Numbered from the stretch's first letter, positions 31,870 to 44,962 are shown. The stretch: 64,000 nucleotides of DNA from Siphonodentalium dalli (GCA_032622095.1 CP136068.1:116239509-116303508); one strand, 5' to 3'. Notes: generated by a model not told the origin, from the sequence alone. Translations and numbers: made by a program.

Positions 31870-34800
31870 TAACAGCCATGATTGTCAAATTGGTGCTTAA
31901 CTTAAAATATACAGAATTATAGACAATAATATGTGGGGCAATGTGTAATAGGACCACCTATTATTATCATAATTCAGTCAACAATTCTGGATTGAAAGAG
32001 AAAGTTCAATGAAAGTCAATTCATAATTCAGTTAAGTTACAAGTGACAGAGCATATTTTGTGGGTTTTTTTTATAATGATGTCATCTTATTGCTTTTCTA
32101 GTAGACAATTCAGACAATAAGTATATGTATGTGGCAATACTAAATCAGAATTAGTTATACAATATTGTTACCATGATTCATAATAAACAATTAATTGAAT
32201 TAATGAGAATCAATGGTCACAATTCAGTTTATTATGAGTGTGTGACAAAAAACAGTCATTAGGTGCTAATGCAAGTGAATAATTACTTGCTACTGACATA
32301 ATATTATTAAAAGTGACACTTAACTTAAGAGCTCATTAACGATATACAGAATTATAAACAATAAGTGTGGGCATTTTGCAATAACTTCAGAATTTAGTTA
32401 TGTTTCAAATGACAGTAAGGTTTTGGTGATGTAATGCTGCCATCTTATAGCCACATGGCTAGAATGCTTTAGCATTGGAATCGTAAGCTTTTCGTGCTAC
32501 TTTCAGATTAATGTGTAATGAGTCCACACTACTTATTTTACTGGAAATCAGCAAATAAAGTGTCTGAACTGACATTGAATTTATCAAGAATAGTCCATAT
32601 GTAAGGGATTTATTAATGAAACCAACATATTATTAATATGATTGTTAATCAACAAGTAATATGACCTAATGATGCTAAACTTCTTCAAAATTAACATTTC
32701 CAGATAATCTGAATTTGAGAATAAGTTCAGTGAAAGTCTATTCAGAATTTAATTTTGTAACAAGTGATAGCAAATGGGTTTGTTTTTATACTGATATCAT
32801 ATTTTTCCTTAACAAATAGATCATTCAGAGAATGAATATAAGCATAGGCATTAATAAATCGGAATTCAGTTATACATATTGTTATCATGATTCATAACCA
32901 ACAATTAAGTGACTTAATAAGATTCAATGGTCCACAATTAAAAAGTCTTTTAGTTCAATTACAAGTGAATAATTTAATTGCTACAGCCATATGTCCATAT
33001 GTAAGGGATTTATTAATGAAACCAACATATTATTAATATGATTGTTAATCAACAAGTAATGTGACCTAATGATGCTAAACTTCTTCAAAATTAACATGAC
33101 CAGATACTCTGAATTGAGAATAAGTTCAATGAAAGTCAATTCAGAATTTAATTTTGTTACAATGATAGCAAATGTTGGGTTTTTTATACTAATAACATAT
33201 TTTTCCTTAACATATGGTTACCATGATTAAAAACCAACAATTAAGTGACTTAATAAGATTCAATGGTCCACAATTCAATTCATCATGTGTGTGTGATATT
33301 AAAAAGTCTTTTAGTTCTATTACAAGTGAATAATTTATTTGCTACAGCCATGATTGTCAAATTGCTGCATTAACTTAAAATATACAGAATTATAGACAAT
33401 AATATGTGGGGGCAATAGGTAATAGGAATCACCCATTATTATCATAATTCAGTCAACAATTCTGAATTGAAAGAGAAAGTTCAATGAAAGTCAATTAATA
33501 TTTCAGTTAACTTAAAATATACAGAATTATAGACAATAATATGTGGGGGAAATATGTAATAGGACCACCTATTATTATCATAATTCAGTCAACAATTCTG
33601 AATTGAAAGAGAAAGTTCAATGAAAGTCAATTCATATTTCAGTTAAGTTACAAGTGACAGAGCATATTTTGTGGGTATTTTTATAATGATGTCATCTTAT
33701 TTCTTTTCTAGTAGACAAGTCAGACAATAAGTATATGTATGTGGCAATACTAAATCAGAATTAGTTATACAATATTGTTACCATGATTCATATTAAACAA
33801 ATAATTAAATTAATGAAAATCATTGGTCACAATTCAGTTTATTATGAGTGTGTGACATAAAAACAGTCATTTGGTGCTAATATAAGTGAATAATTACTTG
33901 CTGCTGACATAATTATTAAAATTGACACTTAACTTAAGAACTCATTAAATCTATACAGAAATATAGACAAAAGTGTGGGCATTTTGCAATAGGACCACCT
34001 ATTGCTATCATACTTCATCAAAAATTCAGTTTGTTTCTACCATGACTTATGCAAGTTATACATGCAACATTCAAGTAGTAATAAACATTGTTTTAAGTAA
34101 TATTCAGTATGTAGGGGTTTAGTGATGAAACAAACCTATTAGTAATAGGATTGTCAAACAATTAATAACTGACTTATTAATGGTAAATATTTCAAAGTTG
34201 ACATAACAAGAGAATCTGCATTTGAGAGAAAGTTCAATGAAGGTAAATTCAGAATTTAGTTATGTTTCAAATGACAGAGCAAATCTTTGGTGATGTAATG
34301 ATGCCATCTTATTGCCTTGCTAGTAGACAATATTGAAAATATGTATATGTATGTGGCAACACTAAGTCAGATTTTATTTATGCATTATTGCATAGCATGA
34401 TCAAGAGTTAGGTGACTTAATGGGGTTCAATGGACACAATTCAGTTTCTCATGTGTGCATGATATTAAGAAATCTTATTGTCAATCAACAAGAAAGTGAC
34501 ATGATGAGGCAAAAAGAATTAAAAGTTGACAATATAAGTAAATCTGAATTTGAAAACAAGTTCAATGGGAGTGAATTCGAAATTTTGTTTTGTTACAAGT
34601 GATGGAGAAAATATTTTGTTTTTTATACTGGTGCCCCATCTTATTGCTTTGCTAGTATACAAACCAAATTATAACAATATAAGTATGTGACAACACTAAA
34701 TCTGAATTTCTTTTTACATTTTGAGGTAATTTAATGTTCCTTGTGAGGTAAAGTGACTAGGTTAGACTGTTATTGAGACTACATATTTATATCATGTGTC
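31870..34800 (+). repeat. AT-rich complex repeat block of about 3 kb
   Basis: Long segments recur in direct orientation. ATGATTGTCAAATTG starts at 31877 and 33349. CCATATGTAAGGGATTTATT occurs at 32597 and 32996. TAGACAATAATATGTGGGG occurs near 31920, 33393 and 33531. Units are shuffled rather than simply tandem. Recurring words such as TTCAATGAAAGTCAATTC and GTGACTTAATA fill the block. No ORF of note. It may be the inside of a large non-coding element or a local satellite. Confidence 0.75.
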
Positions 34801-34854
34801 CATAAATAAGAGTTTAGACTGTACATTATTATTAGTTTGGCAAAATTTCAATAT

Positions 34855-35352
34855 TTAAATGTCTGAGGCTGTTTTGATAAGTTTCTTGCTGTTGTTTGTG
34901 TACTTCACAAAGATTTTGCCATTGTGGCTCCACGAGTCATCTATCCCATCTGTTTCTTTGGCCACTTTTATCAATTTACTGTTTATGTCTGTGAGATCTT
35001 CCTTGATGACAATACTTTGACCTTTAAGTAGTCTTCTTTGCTGAACTACAAGATTCTTTGATCTTCTGGTGGTAAATTGGCAAATGATGCCCCTTGGTCT
35101 GGTCTGTTTATCAGAATATACCCCCAATCTGTGAGCAATACTAATATCCTCTTTAGTTAATTTAAGATTAAGTTTGTTTTGTATAACTTTCACTACTTCA
35201 GTTTCACATTCATCTGCTGTTTCTCCTCTTTTATCATTCCCAATTCCATAAATTCTAATACTGTCCTTTCTGCTTTGTTGTTCTAGACTGTTCGATTTCT
35301 CATTTAGTTGCTTATTTTCCTGTGTTAGTTTGTAAAGTTTCATCAAAGACAC
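34855..35352 (-). CDS. LINE ORF1-like RNA-binding protein, N-terminally short
   Basis: The first ATG is at 35343 (codon 4 of the frame), directly after an in-frame TAA, giving 162 residues. The order is a short helical, coiled-coil-like start (about 4-30), an RRM-like region with IRIYGIG and the IAHRLG block (about 33-80), a basic stretch with RPRGIICQF and RRLLKGQS (about 84-115), and a C-terminal module with KEDLTDIN and HNGKIFVKY. This pattern is typical of ORF1 proteins of animal LINEs, which bind element RNA and act as nucleic-acid chaperones. It is shorter than usual (often 250-350), so it may have lost its N-terminus. No ORF2 follows it on the minus strand within 6 kb; the LINE ORF2 at 25760 is separated by repeat arrays and need not belong to it. 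Confidence 0.7.
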   Translation of the reverse strand: MSLMKLYKLTQENKQLNEKSNSLEQQSRKDSIRIYGIGNDKRGETADECETEVVKVIQNKLNLKLTKEDISIAHRLGVYSDKQTRPRGIICQFTTRRSKNLVVQQRRLLKGQSIVIKEDLTDINSKLIKVAKETDGIDDSWSHNGKIFVKYTNNSKKLIKTASDI

Positions 35353-35690
35353 TTACACCCGATTCACCGTACACAGCACACCCTGTTATGTTTACTTGCG
35401 TTATTATTCCAGACGTTTGCCCCTTTGTGTTGTCGTACAATAGGCATGCCCGCTACTTTGTAAAATGTGACCTTCGAAACAGCGGGCGCAGTTAAACGTT
35501 ATTTTACTTTTGTGTTAGTGCTATTATCAATATACAAGTGCAGGTCTGTTCGCGGTTTTCTCCCAGCCCCCTGGACCGATTTAAATCAAATGTGGTGTGG
35601 TGACTTGGGGTACCCGGGCGGATGTTATAACTGGATGTCATTAACATCACAAAGAAAGATCTGGATCATTTATCAACTTTTTACTTATAA
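35353..35690. other. junction between two LINE fragments
   Basis: No recognised coding sequence. It separates a minus-strand ORF1 from a plus-strand RT C-terminus. Confidence 0.3.
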
Positions 35691-36539
35691 ATGCTGAAAC
35701 GTATACAGGATCTTCCACAACGGACAGCCACATGTGTTGTATTACTAACGCTTGGTCTGCTGCCCCTCGAAGTTGAAATACATAAGCGAACACTCAAGAA
35801 TATTGGTGGCGTGCTGCGGAACACCAGAGCTGTCGAATGGAAAATTGCATGTAGACAACTTGCCATGAAGAAGGAGAACTCCTCTAGCTGGATTATCAAG
35901 GCATCCAGACTAGCAGATGTATATGATCTACCATCACCGCATGACCTCCTTGAAAACCCTCCATCAAAAGTACTCTGGAAACACCTTGTTGACACCACTA
36001 TTAACAACTATTGGTTTGATAAGATGAAAGGAGAAGCTAACAACAAGTCCTCTCTGAAGTACATACACCTTCAAGATGCAACCCAAGGCAAAACTCACCC
36101 AATCTGGGATAACTGCGGATCTGAGCCCTTTGCAACCACCATGGCCACGGCCAAGATGAAAATGGCAACAGGCACGTACATCCTCCAAAGACAGAAAGCA
36201 AGATTCAGCAACTCCACTGAAAATCCGACGTGCCAACTATGCAAGAAAGCTCAAGAAGACATGGTTCATTTTCTAATAAATTGCCCAATGCTATCGGACG
36301 CCAGAAAACCATATTTTGAGGCAATTGGCAATGTCAACCTAGAAGACTCTCCAACACTTAACAATCATATGCATGAATGCCCCCAGACCAGACTGCAAGC
36401 AGTGCTAGATTGCACCAAATTCCAACTCAGCACAACAACTACCAAACGTGTGGAGACCATATCCAGGGTATTATGCTAAAAGCTTCACAGACAACGTCTA
36501 CTCATCCTCACTGCAATTAAAGAAGACAATGCACCTTAG
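35691..36539 (+). pseudogene. LINE ORF2 C-terminal fragment (5'-truncated)
   Basis: The frame from 35691 to a TAA at 36477-36479 encodes 262 residues matching the region C-terminal to the RT in a LINE group common in molluscs. Recognisable blocks are QDLPQRTAT and LGLLPLEVEIHKR near the start, LKYIHLQDATQGKTHPIW in the middle, a MATGTYILQ block, and a CCHC-type finger C181, C184, H193, C198. The conserved ending continues after the TAA in the same frame (KLHRQRLLIL) to a TAG at 36537-36539, so the TAA is a premature stop. Endonuclease and RT are absent. This is a dead 5'-truncated copy. A 3' hairpin (CCTCCTC with GAGGAGG, 36690-36723) and a GGTAAA-repeat tail at about 36735-36753 follow. Confidence 0.8.
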
Positions 36540-36753
36540 CCAATCGGGACTATCTGAACACTATGTAAATATTTCTACAGTATACTTCAGTCAACATTTC
36601 TTACAAACTCAAGACAATACCACGGTTCAATCGAGACGACCATACATAGATGTATATATGAAAGCAATAGGGTAATAGGACTAATAACGCCTCCTCGAAG
36701 GCGGTTCTCGTGCAAGAGGAGGTACCTACGGATATGGTAAAGGTAAAGGTATA

Positions 36754-37527
36754 ACGGCGTTAGTTTTTCAAAATTTAGATTACAAAAATATATATATATT
36801 TAAAATAACAAAACAAAACAATTGGTACTAGTGAATTTTAAAAAGGAGTTCAATACCCCAAACAAAAAATAAAAGCACAAAGGGGCCGCTGCATTATCCA
36901 ATATCTAGATGTGCGTAATGTCTAAGTTCTAAATGACCACATGCCTCTAGCGCACATAGAGGTCGCAGACATCTCCGCCGCTGAATAAAGGTTCCGGAAG
37001 TAATACTGTTTCAGCTAGAACTGATATAATAATAGTAATTATCGATATAAAGTATACCCGCGCCGACATAGCGGATTTATTTGGTATCGACACAAGGCTG
37101 CGTGTTAGCCTAACACATTTACGATCGAAGCTATAACAGATGTGATGATCGGGTACCACACTTTAGAATCAGAGGACCTCACTTCACACCAATCAGTTTA
37201 TTTCTCATAAACCTATACATACATAGGTATGGAGATAATAACAATTTAAATATATACAATATGTACATAAACATGTTAGCTTCCGGTTGACAAAAGTTGT
37301 ATACATGGATTATATTACATAACCTTCATCGTTACATAGATGTATAAAACTATAACATGTATATGCATATTGTAAATATATATAAACATATACATCTAAA
37401 TATATTTATTGTATATACCTACATATACATATTTATAATTATTTATCAATAACTATGTGTATGCGTATATCGGTACTGTTCTTGCATAAATTTTGACATT
37501 GCTTGTTCGACTTATTGTCTAGCTGAG
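36754..37527. other. AT-rich, no gene
   Basis: ATATAC/ATATAT-rich sequence, strongest at 37200-37440. Nothing coding is supported. Confidence 0.4.
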
Positions 37528-37700
37528 TTATTCGGTCATTTCTCGATTTACAATCTTAATAAACTCGCACAATTTGCGGAGATGTGTTACATTGTCGTCG
37601 TTGAGTAAATCACGACAAGACCACATATTTTCCATGAGAATATGCCACTTGAAATTATTTGCTGCAACATATTTATTTTGTTTTAGAAGCAATAGTAATT
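37528..37700 (-). pseudogene. possible LINE C-terminal relic
   Basis: A minus-strand frame ending in TAA at 37530-37528 reads WSCRDLLNDDNVTHLRKLCE and then FIKIVNREM. This resembles the terminal helix region that follows the zinc finger in LINE ORF2 proteins. It is short (about 55 codons) and the finger itself is missing. Similarity is by eye only. Confidence 0.3.
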
Positions 37701-37942
37701 TTTGGACTCACTTACCTTATCATTACTTGTATTTGCTGAATGGGTAATACTATTAGTGAAAGAATAGCTAATTTGATAATTATTTGAATATTTAGTCTGA
37801 GCACATGTTTACAGTGAATCGGGAAACAAGAAATGTTTTTCTGCATCTTTTGCAGATGGGTCAACTTATGTGTAGTTGACTGTAAATTGTAGATGGACAC
37901 AAACTGTTTTCCAGTTTGATACCAGTTGAGGTCCCCTGACAC

Positions 37943-38342
37943 TTAACCCTTTACCCAACAAACCGGCCAAAACCGGCCAAATAAAGCTTCAACAGCCTAA
38001 AATATCTTCGGTCTGTCTCAATAGAACCATACAAATATGGATATCATTGGAACCGGCTCCTTGACCACATTGTGATAGTTACAGTTATGCCCTGTGCCAA
38101 TGCATTCTCTTATATATGCGAGTCGACCATAGGTCGCCTCGCATATATAAGAGAATGCATTGGCCTAAAAAAAATCTTTTTTTAACACTTTTTACCATAT
38201 TTTCTTACATTCTTTAACAATTTTATAAATTTTAATGTGTTAAGCCAATGCATTCTCTTATATATGCGAGGCGACCTATGGTCGACTCGCATATATAAGA
38301 GAATGCATTGGCACAGGACCGTTCTGTTGGGTAAAGGGTTAA
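37943..38342. mobile_element. piggyBac-like MITE with two 67-bp palindromes (copy A)
   Basis: TTAA duplications at 37943-37946 and 38339-38342 flank the inverted termini CCCTTTACCCAACA and TGTTGGGTAAAGGG. TTAA targets and CCC-starting ends fit the piggyBac superfamily. About 150 bp of asymmetric left sequence (GCTTCAACAGCCTAAAATAT onward) precedes palindromes at 38097-38163 and 38245-38311. Non-coding. Near-identical to 55426-55814. Confidence 0.8.
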
Positions 38343-38527
38343 CTACTCCAGAAATATGTACCGCACATAATGCCGATATGGAAAAAAATTGGTGAAGCTA
38401 CTCCTAATTATCTACCCTAAAATTAAACAGAATTGTATTGCTACATGATGGGCAATGTGATTAGACTAGGTTGATAGATTACGTAATATCACAATATAGG
38501 ACCTTATCGAGCTGAGCAAAACATTAA

Positions 38528-38787
38528 ATGTTTCAAAATTATATCTCTGACAGCCCACACTGCCATTGTGGAAATCCATGCGAAGATACTTACTACTACC
38601 TCTGGGCGTGTCCCTTATTCCACACTGAAAAAATGGAAAGTGTCAAAATTTATAACAAGAAGGACTGGAAATTACACATATCAACGATTTATTTCTCGGA
38701 ATTCCCGATACCTCAAATAGAAGAAACAAAATTGTCATCCAAATAGTCCATCGATATATAACAGCGACAAAACGATTCGAAGTCTGA
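38528..38787 (+). pseudogene. LINE C-terminal relic with frameshift
   Basis: The frame from 38528 encodes a zinc-finger-like block (CHCGNPCED at residues 12-20, closing C28 in WACP) of a LINE ORF2 C-terminus. The position usually held by histidine is tyrosine. The frame closes at 38746, but a different frame just before it gives QIVHRYITATKRF and a TGA at 38785-38787, the usual end of this protein family. That implies a frameshift near 38730. A 3' UTR with GGAGAGGGGCTAAG, CCCCAATCCCTTTTG and AATAAA ends near 39036. A strongly decayed 5'-truncated copy. Confidence 0.65.
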
Positions 38788-39036
38788 TAATCAAACGCAT
38801 TTCAGAATAGCCACTAAAAGCAAATTAGTCACGAGATCGGTTTTGGCACCTCCCACCCCCAAACCCAAACCCACTCTTTTGTAAATGTAAATAAGTTTAA
38901 CCTGTATATGATTTTGACTCTTTCCTTCGCCATTTTGTATGAATAAAATTATTGTAAACACGGAGAGGGGCTAAGTAAGTTTTGTAACTTGTCCCCAATC
39001 CCTTTTGTATTATTCGATATACAAATAAAATATGTT

Positions 39037-40194
39037 TAAAGTGAAAAAAGTATAGCAAAACCCTATAATAGTCATTCAGTCTGATTGGATGGCATCACCA
39101 CATATAACGATCAGGGTCTATATGTGATTACCTATGATATACATGGACTAACTACATGTATAGCCGTGCTCAAATAACGTGTATATGGACCGGCCTCTGT
39201 TGTCCCCATTCGATCCATATCTTGGCATATCAGAGAATTGATACACTGAAATGCTAATTTAAATTCAATAAAAGTTTATATGCGCAAAATGGTTCATAAC
39301 ACTACTCATAATACTTATATATGTGCTATATCCATTAATTCTGACCGGCCTATCGTCAACCCTCAAACATTGTTGGTGCGTCTTAGTTACATTAGTCCGG
39401 TGTCCTCCGACGTTCAAGGGGAATTCAAGAATAGCGATGAAAGAACAGGTATTTTCGAAACCGTACACTATAACTGTAACAACGATTTACGGTGGTGTTA
39501 ATACATGTTACAGTAATTTCAATGCACAAGTCTCCTGCCGGGCTGAGTTAGAATTTGTCGAATGATCCACTGGCAACAGAAACTGCGTTGCAATACACAT
39601 TCAGTTAAGCCATTATTATTATTTGGGGACCCGAACCTTAAAAATTGCGAAAACGAAGTTATCTTTAATGTTTTACAAAACTACCTACGAGATACAATAC
39701 ATGAGGAAAATCCGACAAAGTTCTATTAAGACGTTCGCCTCCAAATACAAATTGTAAACCCATGCACATTGAGGTATCTCTTTAATTTTATGACAGCTAA
39801 ACACTAAGAATAACTGGATTCAGAAAAACTGGTGGGGCAGTGAGACTACAAATTATCTACAAATTATTTACAAACAATATACAATGATATATGTACACTT
39901 GTAAATATGTTATACATTTTGTTATACATACTGTGTTGACATCCCAAATTATCAGTTTTCTAAAGGCAATTGGGAAAGGAGGGTATGTATAAGTGGATCC
40001 CACTTGTCCTCCTTGTATGCCAATTTGTATCATAATATACATGAAATGTGTTTAAACCAACATAAACTTCTCCCCGATGTTGCATCATGTTGGCCTTGGT
40101 GTGCATTCCTGAGATTTGGCGTATGAGTACTGTGGTGTGTATATTTACGGGCGGTCGTATCGCGTGAGGTATAAATGAACGACCTGCTGGCAGA
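39037..40194. other. no gene recognised
   Basis: The overlapping ORFs at 39265-39565 show no family similarity. Confidence 0.35.
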
Positions 40195-40582
40195 ACTTAA
40201 AGGCACATGGCGGTTTGGGCTCCAAAATACACATAATATTAGTCGCTTCTGAATTTTTCTGAATTGAAGTAATGAAAAATACAACTGTGAATACGGTGTT
40301 TGTGTCCCGAACACAAGATAGCCATTTGTGCGACGTGGAAGAGAAAATAGCGTTCCGTGTTAGTCTATTCCTGATACGGTAGCAATAAAAAGCCTTTGTC
40401 CGACTTCTGTCGAAATTTGAAAACTGCTGAAAAATGGCTGTGACTTTAGCAAGTGTTTTTCAGAGCATATGACGCCGGTATATCAATAGTTCGTTTATTT
40501 ATCGACCCACTGTATCCGTCGCTCCAAATTATATAGAAAAAAATTGGAGGTTCGAATGAGTCATGTCCGTTTAACTCACGGT
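40195..40582 (+). repeat. dispersed repeat C, copy 1
   Basis: Direct copy of 50238-50690. Both begin near TTAAAG-CACATG-CGG and share CTCCAAAATACACATA, AAGTGTTTTTCAGAGCATAT and GGTTCGAATGAG. They end in CATGTCCGTTTAA. Inverted TTTAAA-type ends suggest a MITE. Confidence 0.75.
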
Positions 40583-41284
40583 TCACTGCATCACTTTAAA
40601 CCGCTTGCTTGATTTGGCCCGACTCAATAAATGTCATTTCCCTGGTGTTTCAGATCACTTTTGTCTATTTTACCTTGAATTAGTTACCGATCAACGACAG
40701 TTTGATTATACCCCCACCTTATATCCCCAACCGGAATGTTTCCATGGGTCATTAATATATCAATGTGTAGATGACAGGTTTTAGGTTTCCTGGGTGTAAT
40801 AAATGATGATAAGGAGGACGCCACACAGCTTCTTACTCAATAATAATAAATCACAATCCCCAGTGAGGGGATAGCTGTCATTCTGTAAATAATATGATCA
40901 TATGCCTGCGTAATTAACGAACGCCGGCTAAATCGAACGAATAAGTTTATGTGGCATGATTGGTTGATTGATTATTTGATTGAGTGTTGGTTTAACGTCG
41001 TTTTAACCGCTACGCCATATCACTTTCAAGAACAGAATCATGTATACAAAACGAAGCAACTGTGTAGATAAACCAGACTGTGGAATAGATTAAATCAATG
41101 AGCTATGTACAAATAAAAGCCCCCAAGAGGAATGTTTCCACTTGGAATCAGGAATATAAATTCAAGAACTGACTAGTGTGAAAGCATACTATAAAGTGTA
41201 AAAGTCGTAAAATAATACATAATAATTAGCAAATAAATAAAATGAAATTATCATGGCTGAACATCTAGTTATGTACAGTAACAT
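40583..41284. other. no gene; short GATTGATT-type repeat
   Basis: TTGATTGATTATTTGATTGA then GTTTAACGTCGTTTTAA near 40965-41005 resembles a short interspersed motif widespread in mollusc genomes. Otherwise nothing. Confidence 0.35.
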
Positions 41285-41772
41285 TTAAAGGCACGTGCGG
41301 CCTTAATTGTCGAAAATATTCATATTTTTTCCAATCACCCTAAACAGAAAAAATTAAAACGCATACAGTTCCGTTCATATATACCATGACCATCGCGTAA
41401 ACAGCATGTTATCATAAAGACCTACTATATTTTACCTAAGCAAGAGCCTGATTGTGTTACAGAAGACAGCACAATGCTACTGGCTTATCACACACAAATA
41501 GCATAAACGCTCTTTATTAGTTCCATATCAGGCATTCACCAGCAAAGAACGCTCTTTATGTTTACCATCATAATATAAAAGTAACTTTTTATGCTTTTGT
41601 TTACATAACAATGGTCAAACATATGATCATAACATATTGTTTATGCGATGTTTCTTATTTGTATACGCACAAAGTCTATCTATATTTTGATGTTCTTTCT
41701 GTTTGTGGCGGTTTTTGACGGGTGGAGATATTTTCACAGGATACACACCGCCAACGCCAACCGTACCTTTAA
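41285..41772 (+). repeat. dispersed repeat B, copy 2, with inverted ends
   Basis: TTTAAAGGCACGTGCGG at the left and CCAACCGTACCTTTAA at the right are imperfect inverted ends. The right 310 bp match 5449-5770. Confidence 0.6.
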
Positions 41773-42647
41773 CATCAGATTTTACATTGATAAGGTATTC
41801 TCAATATTTGATTAATCGCATCACTACGTCAAGCTAACGGTCCGTGGGTGAGACAGAAGAATGTCACCTTTCATCCAACCGACAGCCTCAATCCACAAGT
41901 ACTGTTTGGTGCCTGTTAGTGTTAATCGTTTCTCATCAAGCATCTGGTAAAATTTTGATAATTCTCTTTATGTGAGTTTAAACCTTGGAGACTTGTGCGA
42001 TTTTTGTTTCGAAGCAATAGGCGTTTTTTGTTGTTGTGAAACACTAGTGTGAACAGGAATATACTGTGTGCAGTACATGCACAAATTGGGTGGATTATTT
42101 GCGAGTAACTGGTGCGTCTTCAGTAGCCGTTTCCATGGCCTGTGATACAGGTTCTGGACAGGATTTATATCAGTTCATGTTGTGTCGCTTGTGATACACG
42201 AGTATGTGACTGGTTGAATTGATGGTCGGGAACCAACTATTTTCCTTGCATCGAACTGTGAGATGTTTCTCAGCCTTACACAGTTGAATTTTGAATTCAT
42301 ATTACCATAAGGGACATGAACGATCCATTGCACCATATTAACCTTGACAGTGTTAACACTTTTTTTTTAGTACAATCCTTAAGATCATGACCAGAAACAG
42401 AACAACATGTACAATCTACATATGGTTTCTTTACTTTTACAATGTTCCTGAACATACCCCTGGCATTTAAAACATCGTAAGGGATTTGGAAAATATGTTG
42501 ACAAATATATTTTCATAGATCCAATATACAATGGCGAGTGGAAACTTGACATAATTATATGCCCCAATGCCACACGCAAAACTAAATGTTTCCCAGTTTA
42601 TAAGTGGTGGAGTTATACTATTAACGGTAGTGCCACACCATGACTGT
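41773..42647. other. no gene recognised
   Basis: Nothing supported on either strand. Confidence 0.3.
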
Positions 42648-43405
42648 TTCTTACAATTTTTAGGACATAAAATAAAAAACAACCATTACCCTGCAGGGAG
42701 CCTCACACATATATAGAAGCATATAGAAGAGTGTCGTCTGCTCATGTTTGTCTGGGGCTCTGTATGGGTGAAATTATAAAATTGTTAAAGAATACAAGAA
42801 AATATTATTAAAATTGTAAAACAAATTGTTAGGCCAATGCATTCTCTTATATATGCGAGGCGACCTATGGTCGACTCGCATATATAAGAGAATGCATTGG
42901 CACAGGGTACAAAAATCATCCCGACTTACGACTGGATTGGATATGGCGGGTCACATATGTGGCTGTCTGTAGACCTGGCCATACATGAGTGTTACCAACT
43001 GGCAAACAAGGTTATGACTTACCATAAGTATATGTGATAAATACAACACTCACGTTCACCTGAGTTGACCAGTCTAACAAGTGAATAGACCAATATAAAA
43101 CACTATGGCATATTTACAATGACCAGAATAACATTGTATATTTAAAGCTATGTCAACAATATGAACGATTTGTATCACTGTATTATGCGAATAAGTATTG
43201 CGAAAAGCACTGATGGAATACACGTGAATTACTTCATTTGGTGGGATTACTGGACGTAAATAACTAAGCGTTACTCCATGGTGTACTCTATTCTACTATC
43301 ATTTACGTATGACAATATATATTAATAATACTGAACCTGCATATAGTATAGTAATTAAGCTACATGTGAGGAATAATACTAAATGATCTGGATAAACCTG
43401 TTACT
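42648..43405 (+). repeat. direct duplication, copy 1 (about 757 bp)
   Basis: Nearly identical to 43834-44589. It begins inside a TA-flanked palindrome MITE whose left part is missing (42648-42957, full palindrome 42834-42900) and continues into unique flanking DNA to CCTGTTACT. Confidence 0.9.
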
Positions 43406-43744
43406 GTATCATTAATTAAGCCATTTGGTAAGTATACCTGTATCGGATTAGTACTTTAGTAGCGGTAGCTGATACTGTGATCTTTGACCTCATTCACGAC
43501 CTGACTGTGTTGGTTACGACTAATCTAGTATGTATGGTAGTAGCTGGAATGACGATGGATTGATGGCACGGTAGCGATACATCTTATAAGCAGAACATAG
43601 GACAACACAACGACTAGATCTGACATCACTGTGTGGCTGAGTAACATGTCGACCAAGACATCTGACTAGCAGTGGATATGGTGGAACAGCGGACGGAGCA
43701 TGACTGGATGTCGACAGCTTGTGTAAGCTGCTGGTCATAGCACA

Positions 43745-44141
43745 TATGTGACCCGCCATATCAAATCCAGTCGTAAGTCGGGATTTTTTTTTACCCTGTG
43801 CCAATGCATTCTCTTATATATGCGAGTCGACCATTCTTACAATTTTTAGGACATAAAATAAAAAACATCCATTACCCTGCAGGGAGCCCCACATATATAT
43901 AGAAGCATATAGAAGAGTGTCGTCTGCTCATGTTTGTCTGGGGCTCTGTATGGGTGAAATTATAAAATTGTTAAAGAATACAAGAAAATATTATTAAAAT
44001 TGTAAAAAATTGTTAGACCAATGCATTCTCTTAAATATGCGAGGCGACCTATGGTCGACTCGCATATATAAGAGAATGCATTTGCACAGGGTACAAAAAT
44101 CATCCCGACTTACGACTGGATTGGATATGGCGGGTCAAATA
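43745..44141. mobile_element. TA-flanked MITE with broken first palindrome (copy 4)
   Basis: Both termini are present (TGTGACCCGCC and a one-base variant, GGCGGGTCAAA) with TA on both sides. The first palindrome stops at its centre (43801-43833) and is joined directly to the internal TTCTTACAATTTTTAGG. The second is complete at 44018-44084. Confidence 0.75.
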
Positions 44142-44589
44142 TGTGGCTGTCTGTAGACCTGACCATACATGAGTGTTACCAACTGGCAAACAAGGTTATG
44201 ACTTACCATAAGTATATGTGATAAATACAACACTCACGTTCACCTGAGTTGACCAGTCTAACAAGTGAATAGACCAATATAAAACACTATGGTATATTTA
44301 CAATGACCAGAATAACATTGTATATTTAAAGCTATGTCAACAATATGAACGATTTGTATCACTGTATTATGCGAATAAGTATTGCGAAAAGCACTGATGG
44401 AATACACGTGAATTACTTCAATTGGTGGGATTACTGGACGTAAATAACTAAGCGTTACTCCATGGTGTACTCTATTCTACTAGCATTTACGTATGACAAT
44501 ATATATTAATAATACTGAACCTGCATATAGTATAGTAATTAAGCTACATGTGAGGAATAATACTAAATGATCTGGATAAACCTGTTACT
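43834..44589 (+). repeat. direct duplication, copy 2
   Basis: Copy of 42648-43405, offset about 1185 bp, with very few differences (for example GGCATATTTAC versus GGTATATTTAC). Its left breakpoint lies at the centre of a 67-bp palindrome. Confidence 0.9.
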
Positions 44590-44962
44590 CGTCGAAGGTT
44601 TCTATGCCGAGAGATGAAAGTTGAAAACCAACGATGTTGACGATTGGGAGGTATTTATACCCAGTCAACCGGAAACGAGGTAAAATAGCATAACACACGT
44701 GATAATTCCCAGAATATTTACTTTTTGAAATTCGCAGATCGGTGAAGCGAAGTAAAACTGATAAAATGGTATGAATACGATGATTAGATTTACGATCAGT
44801 CGCGAAATTAAATTACGTAAAATAGGGCGAACATAATGTAATTAGGATGTACAGACTGTAAATAGTAAGATTGTATAGGTATTTATGTGGCTTTAAATAT
44901 TTGTTTATAAAACAAAGCTAAAATAAGATTCACTGAGGCCTTATTTTGTGGTGGTGATTATG
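44590..44962. other. no gene recognised
   Basis: Nothing supported. Confidence 0.3.
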
